Assembly (NCBI GenBank): GCA_033060915.1
Contig: CM065382.1
Location: forward strand, 7,559,001-7,623,000
Reading direction: 5' to 3'
Length of the DNA: 64,000 bases
Origin: Euryodendron excelsum
Lineage: Eukaryota > Streptophyta > Magnoliopsida > Ericales > Pentaphylacaceae
Part shown: in pieces, positions 48,601 through 61,009 of the stretch
How positions within the stretch are numbered: position 1 is the stretch's first letter
How the letters are laid out: every line of letters begins with the position of its first letter
The notes under the pieces: model-generated
Seen by the model: the letters and a program-made list of their open reading frames with translations, nothing else
Told to the model about the DNA's origin: nothing
Database searches by the model: none
Position numbers and translations under genes: made by a program

Positions 48601-49190
48601 AACAAAACAATAAGAGTAAATAAGGATAAGATTATTAAAACTACACATATATTTAGGCCACATAAAATAATAAAATGAACACTAATGAAATAAACGATGT
48701 GCAGGACTTACTAAGCATTTTGCAAGAATATTTGATTGTATTGTTAAAGTACTACACATGATAAATTGTAATTGCAATAATATACCAAACATATTATTGT
48801 TAGGCGTGTATTATGATAATCAATAACCGACATAATGCAATGTTCTTTGTAGTAAATAATTACTATGCAATTACTACGCATCACTGTTCATAAATAGTAA
48901 TATCACTATTTTTGTTCTCATTATAATTTTCAATCAAGATATTAAAATATAGTCAAGTCACATGTCTATGGAAATCTATTGAAATATGAATTCTAGATCT
49001 ATAAATATCATATGCAAAAAATGTAAGATCTGGGAGAAATAAAGCAACAAAATTTCAAAATAAACACTATTCATCTCAATAGTTAAATTACTGTTCATAC
49101 TATTCATGCAAACAGTAAAGAATTCAAAATGAAGATAAATTACACCTAAAATGCAATACCTTTCTGATGTAAGAAAGAATACCGAACACT

Positions 49191-49211
49191 TAGAGTATTG
49201 TGTTGATAACC
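49191..49211 (-). other. Candidate primer-binding site of the minus-strand copia element
   Basis: Read on the minus strand, GGTTATCAACACAATACTC directly follows the 5' LTR. Compared with the copy at 3740-3762 (TATCAGCACGATGCTC), every difference in the core is G to A, as expected for decay of methylated cytosines on the other strand. Confidence 0.5.
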
Positions 49212-49612
49212 TATTATAAAACTTACAGACTATAAAATATATAAAAGAACTCAAGACAAAATATATATAGAGAATAGTTCTTCTGGAACTGTCAAATATT
49301 TATCATATTAGTTTTTCTAAAACTATTAGGGTTAGATCTTCTGGATCACCCAAAATAATATATAACCAAAGAATATAACATGAATTTTGAGAAATTACCT
49401 GTACTACTCCTTATTTTTTATTTTCTATCTGCTTCTTCCTTTCTATTTTCTCTCTACTCATTTTTTTTTCATTTATTTTATGAGCTCCTAAACTCTTATA
49501 TTTATAGGAATTTGATCATCTTCTACGAGGCAATAGCCGCCCTTGTGATTAAAGCGATGGCTGCTTTAAAAACTTTTAGCGAGTAAGTTCATCCAATATG
49601 CCAACATATATA
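49212..49612 (-). repeat. 5' LTR of minus-strand copia element
   Basis: Direct copy of 36120-36495. TATA box (TATTTATA on the plus strand) at 49499-49506. Both ends carry TG-to-TA or CA-to-TA changes relative to the 3' LTR. Confidence 0.85.
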
Positions 49613-50168
49613 AGACGAGTCTCTTTGTTTTAGTCTTTAGTATTTTTTATTAGCTTGTAGTGAATACTAAATATATTATTAGCAAAATAGAGAGGATATC
49701 ATTTATGTCTATGATATCAAAACCAAAAATATAAAAATAAAACCCATGCCTAAGAAAACATTTTTTTTTGAAGGGATTATGAGATTAGCTTAGAAAGATC
49801 ACGAGGCAAAACAACGTTGAGAAGGGCCTTTAAGAGTTTAAGACTATTAGTGTACATATATACCATGGATCAATCATCCACTCACAACTCACAAGAACAA
49901 TAAATACAAAGCTGTTGGAGCGAATAAAAAAAAAAAAAAAAAAAGCCGTTGGGAGGCAATTGCCCTATCTTGCAGCGACCGTGTCGGACACCGGCACGCT
50001 CTCACCGTATCGTCTTCACCGTCACAACACTCGATTCACTTTCGCCGCCCGCCTATTTTCTTCACCGCCACTCGGGTCTTTCTTTTTTCCTTTAATCGGT
50101 TCCATCGATCGTGTTGTATAGCTTTAGTGACTCCCTTTCTTCAAAATTTGAGAAAAAAGGAGCCGAGA
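49613..50168 (+). promoter_or_regulatory. ABCB25 upstream region and 5' leader
   Basis: AT-rich to about 49920, then a 20-base A run (about 49926-49946) and a C-rich stretch (49950-50110) that probably marks the leader. An in-frame ATG at 50127 precedes the chosen start by 14 codons. No obvious TATA box with a defined start was found. Confidence 0.5.
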
Positions 50169-50470
50169 ATGCAAGCGACAATCGGATCAAGGTGCTTAAG
50201 GGCTCGCGAGTTCTTGTTGCGGAGAGGAGAGATGATGATAATGGATTGCAGTCGCATTTCTTGCCACAGCACCGCCGTCCACTTCCGCCCTCCTCGTTCT
50301 CAAACCCTCACGACCGCCCGCTCTCTCTGCATTGGCGTCTCAGGTAGCCGATGGTATCATCGGCGTAACCCGTGGGATGTTTCCAGAAGCACCCCTTATT
50401 TCTTCAAGCACCTCAATTGCTTCTTGTCAGACTCCCCTCCCAGACCTCCCCAACCTCCTGTAATTAGTCC

Positions 50471-50505
<35 letters not shown>

Positions 50506-53500
50506 CTTACACATTCACACACATATGACAAGTACACCAATCCACAAATATGCGTATATATGTTTATTCATATATATGAGATGCCCCGCAAATTTTATTA
50601 CGTTCTGATTAGAAGTCTTTATTAGGGTTCGATGCCAAATGGTTATGCACTATTCTCAACAGCGACGGGGAGTGATGTAGTGGGTAAAAAACAGGGTGCA
50701 AAGCAAGAGCAAACGACTGCTGTTGTGAAAGGCGGAGATCCAGAGAAGCAAGTTGCGGACACGAAGATTCTTCGTACTCTTGTGAAGTACTTGTGGTTGA
50801 AAGATAACCCTGAGTTCCGTTTGCGGGTGCTTATTTCCCTGGGTTTCTTGGTCGGAGCCAAGGTGGGTTTATAGTCTGATCTTCCATTATGTAATTTTAT
50901 TGTTATTGTTGGTAGTGAATTACCCATTAGACTGATATGCATTATCTGTATGTAGAGATTGAAACCAGTCGCCAGCATTGATCACTGAACAAGTTGTTGT
51001 GCTTTTGTTATTTTTTAGCTCCTGAATGTTCAGGTTCCTTTCCTGTTCAAGCTTGCTGTTGATTGGTTAACAATAGCAACAGGCAATGCTAGTGCTCTTA
51101 CTTCGTTTACAACTGCTAATTCGACTGCCTTAGCTCTTTTTGTGAGCCCAGCGGCTGTTTTAGTAGGATACGGGATAGCACGAGCAGGGGCTTCTGCTTT
51201 CAATGGTAATTCACTTGAAGTAATTACTAATGTGTGTCTATGTTTGCAAATGAAGTGAATCACATTGCTGGACATAATTTTAAAGCTTGTTTTTGCATAT
51301 GCGGTTCTCTTGTAGACAGCCTCTTAACTAAGATGTCCTCCAATTCCAAATCCAACTCTTTAATTCTGGGGTGCCAAATGCAGAAATTTTTTTTTTTTTG
51401 GGTGCATTTCCTAATCTTATGCAAATTTGTTGTTCCAGAGTTGCGAACTGCTGTGTTTTCTAAGGTAGCATTACGGACAATCCGATCAGTATCTAGGAAG
51501 GTATGGGATTGCTGGTTTTTGGTTTTATTTATACGTACTATTTGAGGAATCAATTTACCAACCGATTGATATATAATACTAACATATTACCCTACTTTGC
51601 TACCTCTTTTTAAGTTAGTCGTCATTGTCAACTCCTTATCATAAACATCATTGTACTTATTTATTTATATGTGTGGATAAGGGTTACTGTAGAAGAACAA
51701 GGGGCTAAATCTTAGGACACAATCTGTAAGATCACTAACCAGCTCAAGACAACCACAAAAGATCCAAAATTGAGGGTTGCTGGCGTAAAAAATGATGTAG
51801 GATGAGTTTCATTTTGCACATGTAGGAGCATGCATGCAGCACATGAGATTCTAGGAGGAAGGCTTTAAACCTTAATACTGAAAACTATTATTCTCTTAGT
51901 TTTCTGATGTTTTGTTCTTTACACGCAACAAACTCCCATATTAGTCCACCAGCCTATAATATATTCCCTTAGCTTTTGTGCCATGGCCTGAGGGATTTCA
52001 GCGAAGAAAGTGGAAAAACTGCTCTTCTGAGCATTCAATATGCAGAAATGAACCAAATGTTATTCACTTATTTCAGTCATTACTAAGATGTGCTCTTGAA
52101 AGAGTTCAGTTCAAATTTTTATGTTTCTCGTTGAGCAATTCAAGTTAATGTCAAGTCCTACAGGAAGAGAGATGCAATGAAAGTTAATATATTCATGGGC
52201 GCTTAATTTGTCTTAAAAAAGCTAGGAACTTTGGGATCCTGAATGTTGTGCTTGTTTGAGACTCTACTATGGTCATTGAATGGGCTTTGGGATCTTAGGA
52301 GATCCTTGAATTACCTGAGAAAGATATAGTACTTGTCTTCTTTATGGTGGCCAGTCTAGTTTCTTCCTTTGTTTTTGGCTTGTTTCCTTTGTTAACTCTT
52401 CAGCAAAATATATGGTCTTTCTAACATGTTGCAGTTTCTTATCAGAGAAAAGTGTCGGGGAGCAACATATTGTATGCTTGCTTTGTGGAGGTGTATGAGC
52501 TATAGATGTTCAGATACTAAGTCGGAAAATAAGGATGATAAAAAAGTTAGTTCTCCTGATAATCGATGGTGATCTTGCAATGGAGTTACAGGATGATAAA
52601 GAATGGAGTAGATCTCAAAATTACATTGTTGGTATAGACTGTTTTATCATATGGAAAATGTTAACTGACTTGACCTACAATTGACAATGTGATGCATAAA
52701 GGTCTAACATGCCCTTACGTTAGAACAGTTGATATTCATATTTATCTGTTGCTCACATGCTTTCAAGTTTTTTATACTTGCAATTGTTTTGTGATCTTTA
52801 GCCAATTTTTATCCTGATTGACGGCAGTTGTGACACATTTAAAAATTTTGACTTTCGCAGGTGTTTGCGCATTTGCATGAGCTCGACCTTCAGTTCCATC
52901 TTAGGTATGGTCTGGTGAACTCGTTCTTCAGCTCGTTAAAATTTCATTCCATAATGTTGGTAATTTGTTATTTATATCTGCACTGGATGTAACATAAAAC
53001 TTGTTTATTGAGTGGACATATGCTGTTATTCTTCTTTTCCCTTTTTTCCCCTTTCCTTTTTGTTCCTTTTGGCTGGGACAAAGTTAAGTCCAATCTGTCT
53101 TCGTGATAAGATGTATGGTTGGTGGTGCCTTTTCAGCAAATAACCTTCTCATTGGAGACAGAGACCACACTATGATCTTTGGTGGCAGTGGTGCATCTGG
53201 AAGGACCAGTGTAAATGAATTTTGTGGATGTGGGGCTTCCTGTTCCTAACACTCTAGATTGGATGCTTAGTTCTCTGGATTTGTGCTTCTCAAGGAGGGG
53301 TTTTCCTTCTTATTCTTTGTAGATGTCGGGGTAGGGCTACAACTCGAGCGAGTTTGGTCAAGCTGTGAGAAGGTCCAAGTCCAACACCCATTGCATTGCG
53401 ATCTGTCCAAGCTTCTAAAGTGCCTGTAACTGGAAGAATAATTACATTTGCACATAAATTTTGCAGGGAGAGGGAGAGAGGGGGTTGGATTAGCCCTCAA

Positions 53501-56500
53501 ATTTAATAATAACAATAATAATAATAATAGGACAAAATAATTACTGAACCATCAGATGCTTAGAGGACAAAAAATGAGCAAAGAAGAGAGAGAACAGAAT
53601 TCATTATCTTGTCAATGAATATTCTATCGCGATTGATGCCTACATACATGGGTGTTGGCAGGGGTATGAGGTATAACCTTTTAAGTTCAATCCAGTAGAA
53701 TACCAATATTCGAAAAATTAGCAGTAGATTCTTCTTAATGAAATTAGTTAATCTTTGGCCTCCAAAATCTCCTATTTTCTAAGTGAAGATAGGGGGTGCA
53801 AGGTTTTAGGTACATCAACAAGACTATTTCTTTTCTGTGTATAGATAAATTTACTAAAAGCTGCCTACATTATTGTCCTTAATATTCTCCAACATTTGAG
53901 GAGAGAATCAAGTCTAGTTTGCTCTAAAAACTCCCTCATTACAATCCAATCAGAGATCTTACTTGTAAACTGTCATCTCTTTTGAATTGATATCTCTTTC
54001 CCTCCATTGTACTTTGTAATATGGATTTCTTGTAGATTGTAATAATGAATAATATTCCTTTTTTGTATAATTTTTTTTTATAACTTTTATGGTGATTATA
54101 ACTACATTATCAAATTTCCTCTATAAGGAGGTTGAAAAGGAAAAGAGTTGCGTTCTAAACTTGTTGTGGACAATGATGCTCAATCTCTTGCAAATTGCAA
54201 GAATGTATAATGTGTTTTGGTTCTATAGTATGAGTTTTTTGAGATCCAATGTTTTCGCATAGCCTAGATACAACATTCTTAGTTTTACTAGAAATTTCCT
54301 ACAGAAAAATCAACATACAGTGCACAATATTAATTCAACTACACATATACGCCCACTTGATCTATCCCCCACCCTGGTGCGAGGAAGAATTCCTAGCTCC
54401 GCACACCGATGCCAATGTCCAGGCCTGCCCAGAACGTAGTTTGGGCTGAGGGATTTCAGTCCAAGCCTGTCAAACTTATTGAAAGAAAATGTGACAGAGC
54501 CCGAGAAAAAGTCTGGTTGGGCATGGTTTGCTTGGGTTCAACCTGTTTAAGTTGTATCCATATGTCTAGAGATATCTGTTCACTGTTCATTGTATAGTGT
54601 GGTTTCTCCTCTAGTCCCTTGTATACTCTGCATTTATATGAGTTCTGCCCCTTCTGTCATTATTTAGGGATACTTTTATTTTTTCTCATTAGATAATAAT
54701 GGTAGAGATGGGAAAATCAGTACTACCATGTTGAGGTTCTCTCTGATCTCTAGAGATGAAATTTTGAATACTCTGCAGACATTGCTTGTGTGTTTAGATC
54801 GGCTAATAAAAAGATAGATTGACAAAGGGGCAACAAGAAGGGAAGACAAGTCCTTAGCATGTTACAAGGGTCCTTGCTTTTTAGTACAAGCCAACCATGC
54901 TTCTGACCTGAGGCATGTCTTCAATAAACTCACCATCCTCTGAAGTGAGTCTTTGCTCTGTTCTATAGGAGATTCACAAGTTCTACAATGTTTGTGTAGG
55001 GATGTCATTCTGTATCTTGCTCCATTGTATACTTGCTGTATAATCGGAATACGCTTGTTGTTTGACTTCATATCCCTATTGTGGGTAAGTAATGAATCTG
55101 CTCCCCTACAAGGGTATTTATTTGATATCATATGAGAACCCAACAATGACCCACACACAATTATATTTGAGTAGAGTGTGGTCCTCTTGTTGTCTCTGTT
55201 TCTCTTTATCTGGTTATTCCCACAACCTGTTAGCTATCATTATTTTAAGGGCAGTAGGTTCAGGAAAATTTCCACTGATCGTAGCATCGTATTTTTAAGG
55301 TGCTACTTCCATTATGATTCGTGAATTTTACCCTCCATGATTGGATGGGTCCCCTATGTAAAGCCTAAATCTTGGTGGCAGTAGTTCAGGGCTACCATGC
55401 CACTGAACATTTTTCCAGAAGGACATTCAAAGAAACCAAAGAGACCAAACTCTTAATACAACACTAGAGATGCAATCCTACTACATTGAAGAATCATGTC
55501 TAATTTTGGAAGTCATGCATTTAGTGCAAACTCTTAAATGGTTCAAGGCACATATTTCCTGCATTATGTACTAAGCAGGATATCTGAACACCTGGTGCAT
55601 GGACATTGTTGCTACATTCATTATTAGATTCGCTGCATGTCAAGATTTTTTAGTACTAAATCATGTCAACAGATTATTATGGAGATCCCGTATTGAAGAC
55701 TGGCACATTTGGAATATGACTACAGTAGAGAGGAACTGAGTGGAGTCAAATGATCCAGGAGCAGGTTCTCATTTTATATATAGCAGACCATATTGGCATT
55801 TGTTGCCTAAACAGTGAAGTTATGAATACAGACAGATTCATAGTGTTAGGCTAATATATGATGACATTTCTATATCTCTTACATTGGTAATACACGTCCT
55901 TGGGCTGGTGACACTCATGCTGATATAGAGATATCAATGCTTGTAATTATGTCAACAACTTCCACACCCACACCCACACCCCCCCCCCCCCCCCCCGCCC
56001 CGGGGGGCTGTTTTTTTTTTTCTATCATAGACTAAATACATTACAAAGTTGAATGACAAAGCTGTTCTTCTGTTTCTTACTCTCTCTTTCTGTTTGCAGT
56101 CGAGAAACAGGTGCTTTAAATCGAATTATTGATCGTGGTAGCCGTGCAATAAACTTTATCCTTTCTTCCATGGTATTCAATGTCGTACCCACCATCTTGG
56201 AGGTATGACCGTATAGCCTTTATTGTTTTAACTGGCATAATGATTCAACCTCTGTGCAGTTGTCTTGTAATGACCACCTGAGGATTCACTGATATGGGGT
56301 TTTTTTTTGTTGCCTTTAATCATCTACTATTTAGCTTTTACTCATTGGTCCATATTTTGCTTGCATCAGATGTCTGCTTTTGTTTTTGCTTTTTGGTCTC
56401 TGAATGCAATTTCGACAGATTTAACCTGTATCCTTCCAGATATGTATGGTATCAGGTATACTGGCATACAAATTTGGAGCACTGTTTGCGTGGATAACTT

Positions 56501-57928
56501 CCCTCTCGGTTGCTGCATATGTTATTTTCACGTTGACCATAACACAGGTTCGATATCCACCGCACAATCTTCTTTTATACTTATTATTTTTCTGGTAGAC
56601 TTATTCAAGGAGCTTGCTTTGTTTCCTTTTATCTTTTGGTAGTCTCCTCACGATTTTTTCATCCACTGGCTACTGGGTATTCTCACAGTGATGTTCACTT
56701 TACAGATCAGTTGCATCATTTAGTTTTTATAGTGCTATAGACATTTTTCTAACCTGATACTTGTTTGGGCCAAGCCTGCTGCCATAAATACCTTTTGCTT
56801 CTCTTAAGCTGATGAAATTGTTGCAATTGTTTTTTCCCCACTGAAGTTTTACCCTTCAATTATCTTTTCTAGTGGAGGACTAAATTTAGGAAGGCCATGA
56901 ACAAAGCTGATAATGACGCAAGTACAAGGGCAATAGATTCACTTATCAACTATGAGGTGAAGTGTTAATGTATCTTTCATAGATATTTTTCTTTTAATGC
57001 ATATTAGATGCATTATTTTCCCTGTCCTGACCTTTTTTCTTTGTTTGACTTTTTAATCTAATGCCTTTATGTTTTCAGACCGTTAAATATTTCAACAACG
57101 AGGCTTATGAAGTTGACAAATACGATGAGTTCTTAAAGAGTAAGTTGTTTGGTTGTTATAGAAGTTCTTCACCTATGATTGAACAAAAGATATGACTGAA
57201 GATAGAGCTGAATGGCAAATAGCATTATGTAGTCAACCTTAAGTGGTTGAGAGAAGGCTTTGTTACAGTAGTAGTAGTGGTTGTTGTCCTAAAGTACAGG
57301 TCCATGTGCTGGTAGATCTAAATGTCATCAAATTTGAGTGGGTCTTGCCGGCCTTTCCCGTGTCATATCAGTGCAATGATGTCTAGATATATACCATAAC
57401 ATCAATGCAATGGTGGTCTGGGGCATATAGCGTCCTTCATAGTTTTTTGGTTCTCGTGGTGGTTTATGAACCCATTTTGTTGTTCTGTATTATAGTTACT
57501 TAAGTGCCTAATTTGCTTGCTTTTTTTGATTTTTTATTTCCAGATATTTAGTTGATTCATGATGGTAATTCTATCCTTCAGGATATGAAGATGCTGCATT
57601 AAAAACACAACGTAGCCTTGCTTTCTTAAACTTTGGCCAAAACGTAATATTTAGCACAGCTCTATCAGCAGCTATGGTATTGTGTTCCCATGGGATTATG
57701 GGTGGCCAGATGACAGTTGGTGATTTGGTAAAATGTCTACTTAATATGTGCACTTGTTAAACTTTCGTATATTTGCACTGATGAATCACATAAATTATCC
57801 ATGGAATGTAGGTTATGGTAAATGGGCTCCTGTTCCAGCTGTCTCTTCCACTCAACTTCCTTGGCAGTGTATATCGTGAGACTGTACAAAGTCTTATTGA
57901 CATGAAGTCCATGTTTCAGTTACTAGAG
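50169..57928 (+). CDS. ABCB25: Mitochondrial ABC transporter ATM3/ABCB25, N-terminal half (gene continues past the window)
   Basis: Half-size ABC exporter of the inner mitochondrial membrane (Atm1/ABCB7 family), which exports a glutathione-linked sulphur compound for cytosolic iron-sulphur and molybdenum-cofactor assembly. Exons: 50169-50459, 50626-50862, 51019-51205, 51439-51500, 52861-52904, 56100-56202, 56440-56547, 56873-56956, 57079-57139, 57582-57727, 57812-57928; all GT-AG, phases consistent, 480 codons. Residues 1 to about 110 are Arg/Ser-rich with few acids, a mitochondrial presequence. The transmembrane domain follows: [14 protein letters not shown] (TM1), [78 protein letters not shown] and [20 protein letters not shown]. 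Walker A, signature and Walker B are not in the window. I chose ATG 50169 because [14 protein letters not shown] resembles homologues; 50127 is possible. Confidence 0.93.
50471..50506. repeat. (CT)n(TA)n microsatellite in ABCB25 intron 1
   Basis: About 8 CT units followed by about 9 TA units, 11 bp after the exon 1 donor. It creates spurious Ser-Leu-Tyr-Ile reading. Confidence 0.9.
51501..52860 (+). other. ABCB25 intron 4
   Basis: Intronic DNA with a GTATGG donor and a TTTCGCAG acceptor. No gene or clear transposon was recognised. Confidence 0.7.
52905..56099 (+). other. ABCB25 intron 5
   Basis: A 3.2-kb intron. It contains an (AAT)n run near 53502-53530, a region at 53800-54110 that looks like the non-coding end of an unidentified element (several TTGTA and ATTGTA blocks), a GC-richer block at 54360-54550 and a C/G run at 55964-56020. 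None of the reading frames resembles a known protein. Confidence 0.65.
55964..56020. repeat. (CACACC)n, poly(C), poly(G) and poly(T) low-complexity tract
   Basis: A CACACCC repeat runs into about 18 C, then CCGGGGGG and 11 T. The abrupt CCCCGGGGGG could be a sequencing or assembly artefact. It lies about 80 bp before exon 6. Confidence 0.85.
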
Positions 57929-58654
57929 GTATTTGGCAGCTTCTTGTGTTTCTCTATCTGTTTCAGATTAATAGATCCTGTTTATTTTATGTGTGACGTT
58001 AATAATCTTGGAGCTCTGCAGGTCTAGCCTGCGTTTGTATTAATCTGCTGATAAAATTTTAGTATTGAAAAAATTTCAGTAGCTATATTCACTTCAATGG
58101 TGATAAGTATCAGAAAAGAATTATGTTGCTTTTTGCTTGGTGTTTTTATTTTTTTCAACTTCTCTATATGTGATACACCCTTTTTGTTGGTTGTCACTTT
58201 AAAAAAGTAATTACTAAAGAAACACAAAATATAGAGAAAGGAAAATGTGCAATTGCTCTTTTTGTGATTGGATGTGAGCTATTATAATAATGTATTCTTG
58301 TTTTCCCCCTTTTTTAAGTCTGCTAAATGAAAGGGAACCCAAAAAAAAAAAAAAAAAGAATGCTTAAATAAAGGGAATAAAATTGAAAAATAAAAGAAGA
58401 ACCACCTTATTTTCTATGGTGTTCTTTCTTGTGACTTCTTATCATTTTCAAGTGATCTTACATGATATATTTCTACTTGAAACAATTAATAAGTGTTTGT
58501 TCAAAAGTCTCATAATGTTTTTAGAATTAATTTAGGAGTCAAGGTTTTCCTGTGACTAAGAATCTCTTTGGCTTGAACTTTAACTGGCAAACATCAATTC
58601 ATATACACAACCATACATACATATATACGCTTACAAAATGAGGGAGAGCAATTG
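57929..58654 (+). other. ABCB25 intron 11, part before the LINE
   Basis: Intronic DNA from a GTATTT donor, AT-rich, with a 16-base A run near 58340-58356. The coding sequence expected next (the ATP-binding domain) was not found before the window end, so this intron is at least 6.07 kb. Confidence 0.75.
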
Positions 58655-59181
58655 AAGTTCAGAGAGAGAGAGTGATGACTTCAGGTGCAGGTGGAGGTGG
58701 TGGTGGTGGCAGGGGTTACAGGAATGACATTCACAAGGGGACAGTGAAGGTGGATTGGTCGGTCTCTGCTCCATTGAATCTTCAAACTTCTTCTTCCTTC
58801 AAATTGAAGCTTCCTATCTGATGTAGCGGCCTTGCCTCTTTCGGCGGAGCTGCCAAGGACAACGACTCTGATTTTATTTCAGTTATGAAGAGGCGAATCT
58901 TTTAGATCTGTCAGAAAACGTTCGACATTTCCGAGGATGGCGACGGCTAGTGTGAGGTACTGGAAAGGGGTAAAGGTGTTTGGCGCCATATTAGGATATC
59001 GGTAGAGGAACTGGGGTCGATTAGTAGAACCCTTTAGAGATTTTTGTCCCAGGTTTGGAGAATGGGTGCGATTGCTATCTAGACCAAGAATCAACATCGG
59101 GTGGATGTTTGATGCTTTTCTAACACCTGGGGTAGTTCATGAAAGTGGGGGTTGTAGGGAGAGAAGGGCTGAGATTGGTGT

Positions 59182-60077
59182 ATGTACCGGAGATGGAAGG
59201 GGAAGGATGGGTGGAGGTGGCAAAATTATTTAGGGCTTTTTTCTCTAGGCTATCAGGACCAAGGACTGACCGTTCCAAGTTGTATTTGGAGGCAGCATCT
59301 ATTAGGGGTTAGCCTAAGGATGGTGTTCGATTGGCCATGGCGAAACATAATGACTGTGATCTGGAGGTAGAAGTAGAGTCGTGCAAGGACAATTTTGATT
59401 TCTTGAAAAGGTGTTTGGTGGGGAGGCTTGATGGCTGGAGCCCTTCTTTGCCTGAGGCAGAATTGTTACAGAGGTGGGCCAACAAGAAATGGGCAGTACC
59501 GACAGGGGTGGAGATTAAAGATCTTAGTGGAGCCTACTACTTGTTTGTGTTACCATCAAAAAAGGAGGTGGAGAGAGTTTGAGAGGGTTTTTGGAGTTTC
59601 AGCAATCATGAGTTTATTCTGGACGTTTGGGCTCCGACGGAATATATGTTTAGAATGAAAGGTGAGCCTCGTGAGGTGTGGGTGACAGTGTTAGGTTTGC
59701 TGGTGCATCTATGGGGGGAAGTGGTATTTAAGAAAATTGGTGACCACTATGGGGGCTTCATAGGAGTTGACGACACAACTACACAAAGGAAACAGTTTCG
59801 ATGGGCTCAGATCTGTGTTAAAGGCGATGGTAGTCAGATTCTAGTGTCAGTGAGGATATGTGTTGGGCCAAGGGTATTCGAGATGCTACCATGGGTGGAG
59901 TCGAATGCTCGAGTTCGCTTTAAGTTTTTGTATGTTGGCCACCACAAAGGTTGCATATCGGAGAAGACATGTTTGAGGAAGAAGATGGTGGAGCGTGGGG
60001 CGTACGAGCAAGGGTTGAGTGACGCTAGGGTTGGTGAACAGCAATCCCAAGGGACACGTGGTCAATCTGTGCAATAG
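59182..60077 (+). pseudogene. LINE ORF1 (nucleic-acid-binding protein) remnant
   Basis: Readable across three frames: a segment ending GYYLFVLPSKKEVERV-like, then VWVTVLGLLVHLWGEVVFKK (59680) and GDHYGGFIGVDDTT (59740). LGLPVHLW-x(5)-F-x(2)-IG is the usual end of the DUF4283-like domain in plant L1 ORF1. It is broken by at least two frameshifts. Confidence 0.75.
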
Positions 60078-61009
60078 TTAGGATTTCAAACCAGGTATTG
60101 GGATACAGCTGGATCTCAGGTGAAGATGGGCCTAGGTGTTGAGTCTAGTAGGGACGGTCTAAAATATAAAAAAGAACAAGGGAGGGATATGGGTTGGGGC
60201 ATGAAGAGATTAACACAGGTAGTTAAGGCCAATTGGGTCAACAACACAACAGCGAGGGTCTAAAGTTATGTTACAAAGGGGCTCAGAAACAGATCTATAA
60301 TCCAAGTGGGCCAATCCATCTAAAGGCAAGCTTGTTTCGTTTGAGCTCAAAATTTCATCTTCTTCCTTTTTTATGATGACCCAAGAAGGAAATCATTGTG
60401 CTGGGTCATATGGGGGCTTTGATGAAGCAGAGGAAGGGCGATTGGATGATGGAGTGAGGTCAGTGAGGGACTTGGATGGGTGCTTGCAACGAATGGGTGA
60501 TTGGGCAATTACGAGCTATGGAGGAATGATCAAGAGGGTCCATACTGATGGGTCAGCAAGCATGGAGCCACTATTGTGCAGTCCAGTGGGTCCAGAAGCA
60601 AGTCTTTATGGGGGTGAGAAGGGGGGTGACGACGTAGATAAGTTGGAGGGAGAAGCGGGATGGCAGGATTTGTTGGATAGGGGTCTATTGTTGGAAGGAG
60701 AATGGGGGCAACAACATATGTCTGAATGGGTGAGGAGAAGTTTACAAAGTTTCAGTAAATTCATGGGTGTCTCGTGTAAAGGATTCGAGGGTGAATGCTC
60801 TTGATTATTCTCAATCATTGAGGTGAGATCTAATTTCACCAAAATGCCCAAGAGCCATGGTGAAATTAGTAGCAGTCATAAGGGAGAAAGGGAATTAAAA
60901 AACTTGGCATGCTCGGTGAATTATGATAGTAGAGTTAGAAGAGGTGAGGAGAGTGTCAGGAGGAGAGGTAAGGGATTATTTATTGGTGCATCATGAAGCT
61001 AAAAATTTT

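Larger units (their letters stand above)
36120..49612 (-). mobile_element. Ty1/copia retrotransposon, second copy of the same family, interrupted by nested LTRs
   Basis: LTRs at 36120-36495 (3') and 49212-49612 (5') bound about 5.6 kb of copia interior once the insertion at 37661-44812 is removed. On the minus strand, from right to left: primer-binding site, gag with a zinc knuckle (YRCGMKGH near 47800), protease (CLVDSGTTH near 47395), integrase including HLRVFGCAVYVPISPPQHTN (near 46250), reverse transcriptase (AVYVDDLNMIRTHEKI near 44910; RLMDVVTAYLYGELDNDLYM near 45170), then after the nested insertion PYLSAIGALMYLA (about 37450) and RNase H. The order gag-protease-integrase-RT-RNase H is diagnostic of copia. 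Stops and frameshifts are scattered throughout. No target duplication is evident. Confidence 0.9.

Noticed and set aside
53267..53515. 82-codon minus-strand frame in ABCB25 intron 5
   Set aside because: No domain or homologue recognised; ends inside an AAT microsatellite.
55964..56020. Possible G-quadruplex regulatory element
   Set aside because: The C/G homopolymer block looks like a microsatellite or an assembly artefact rather than spaced G tracts.
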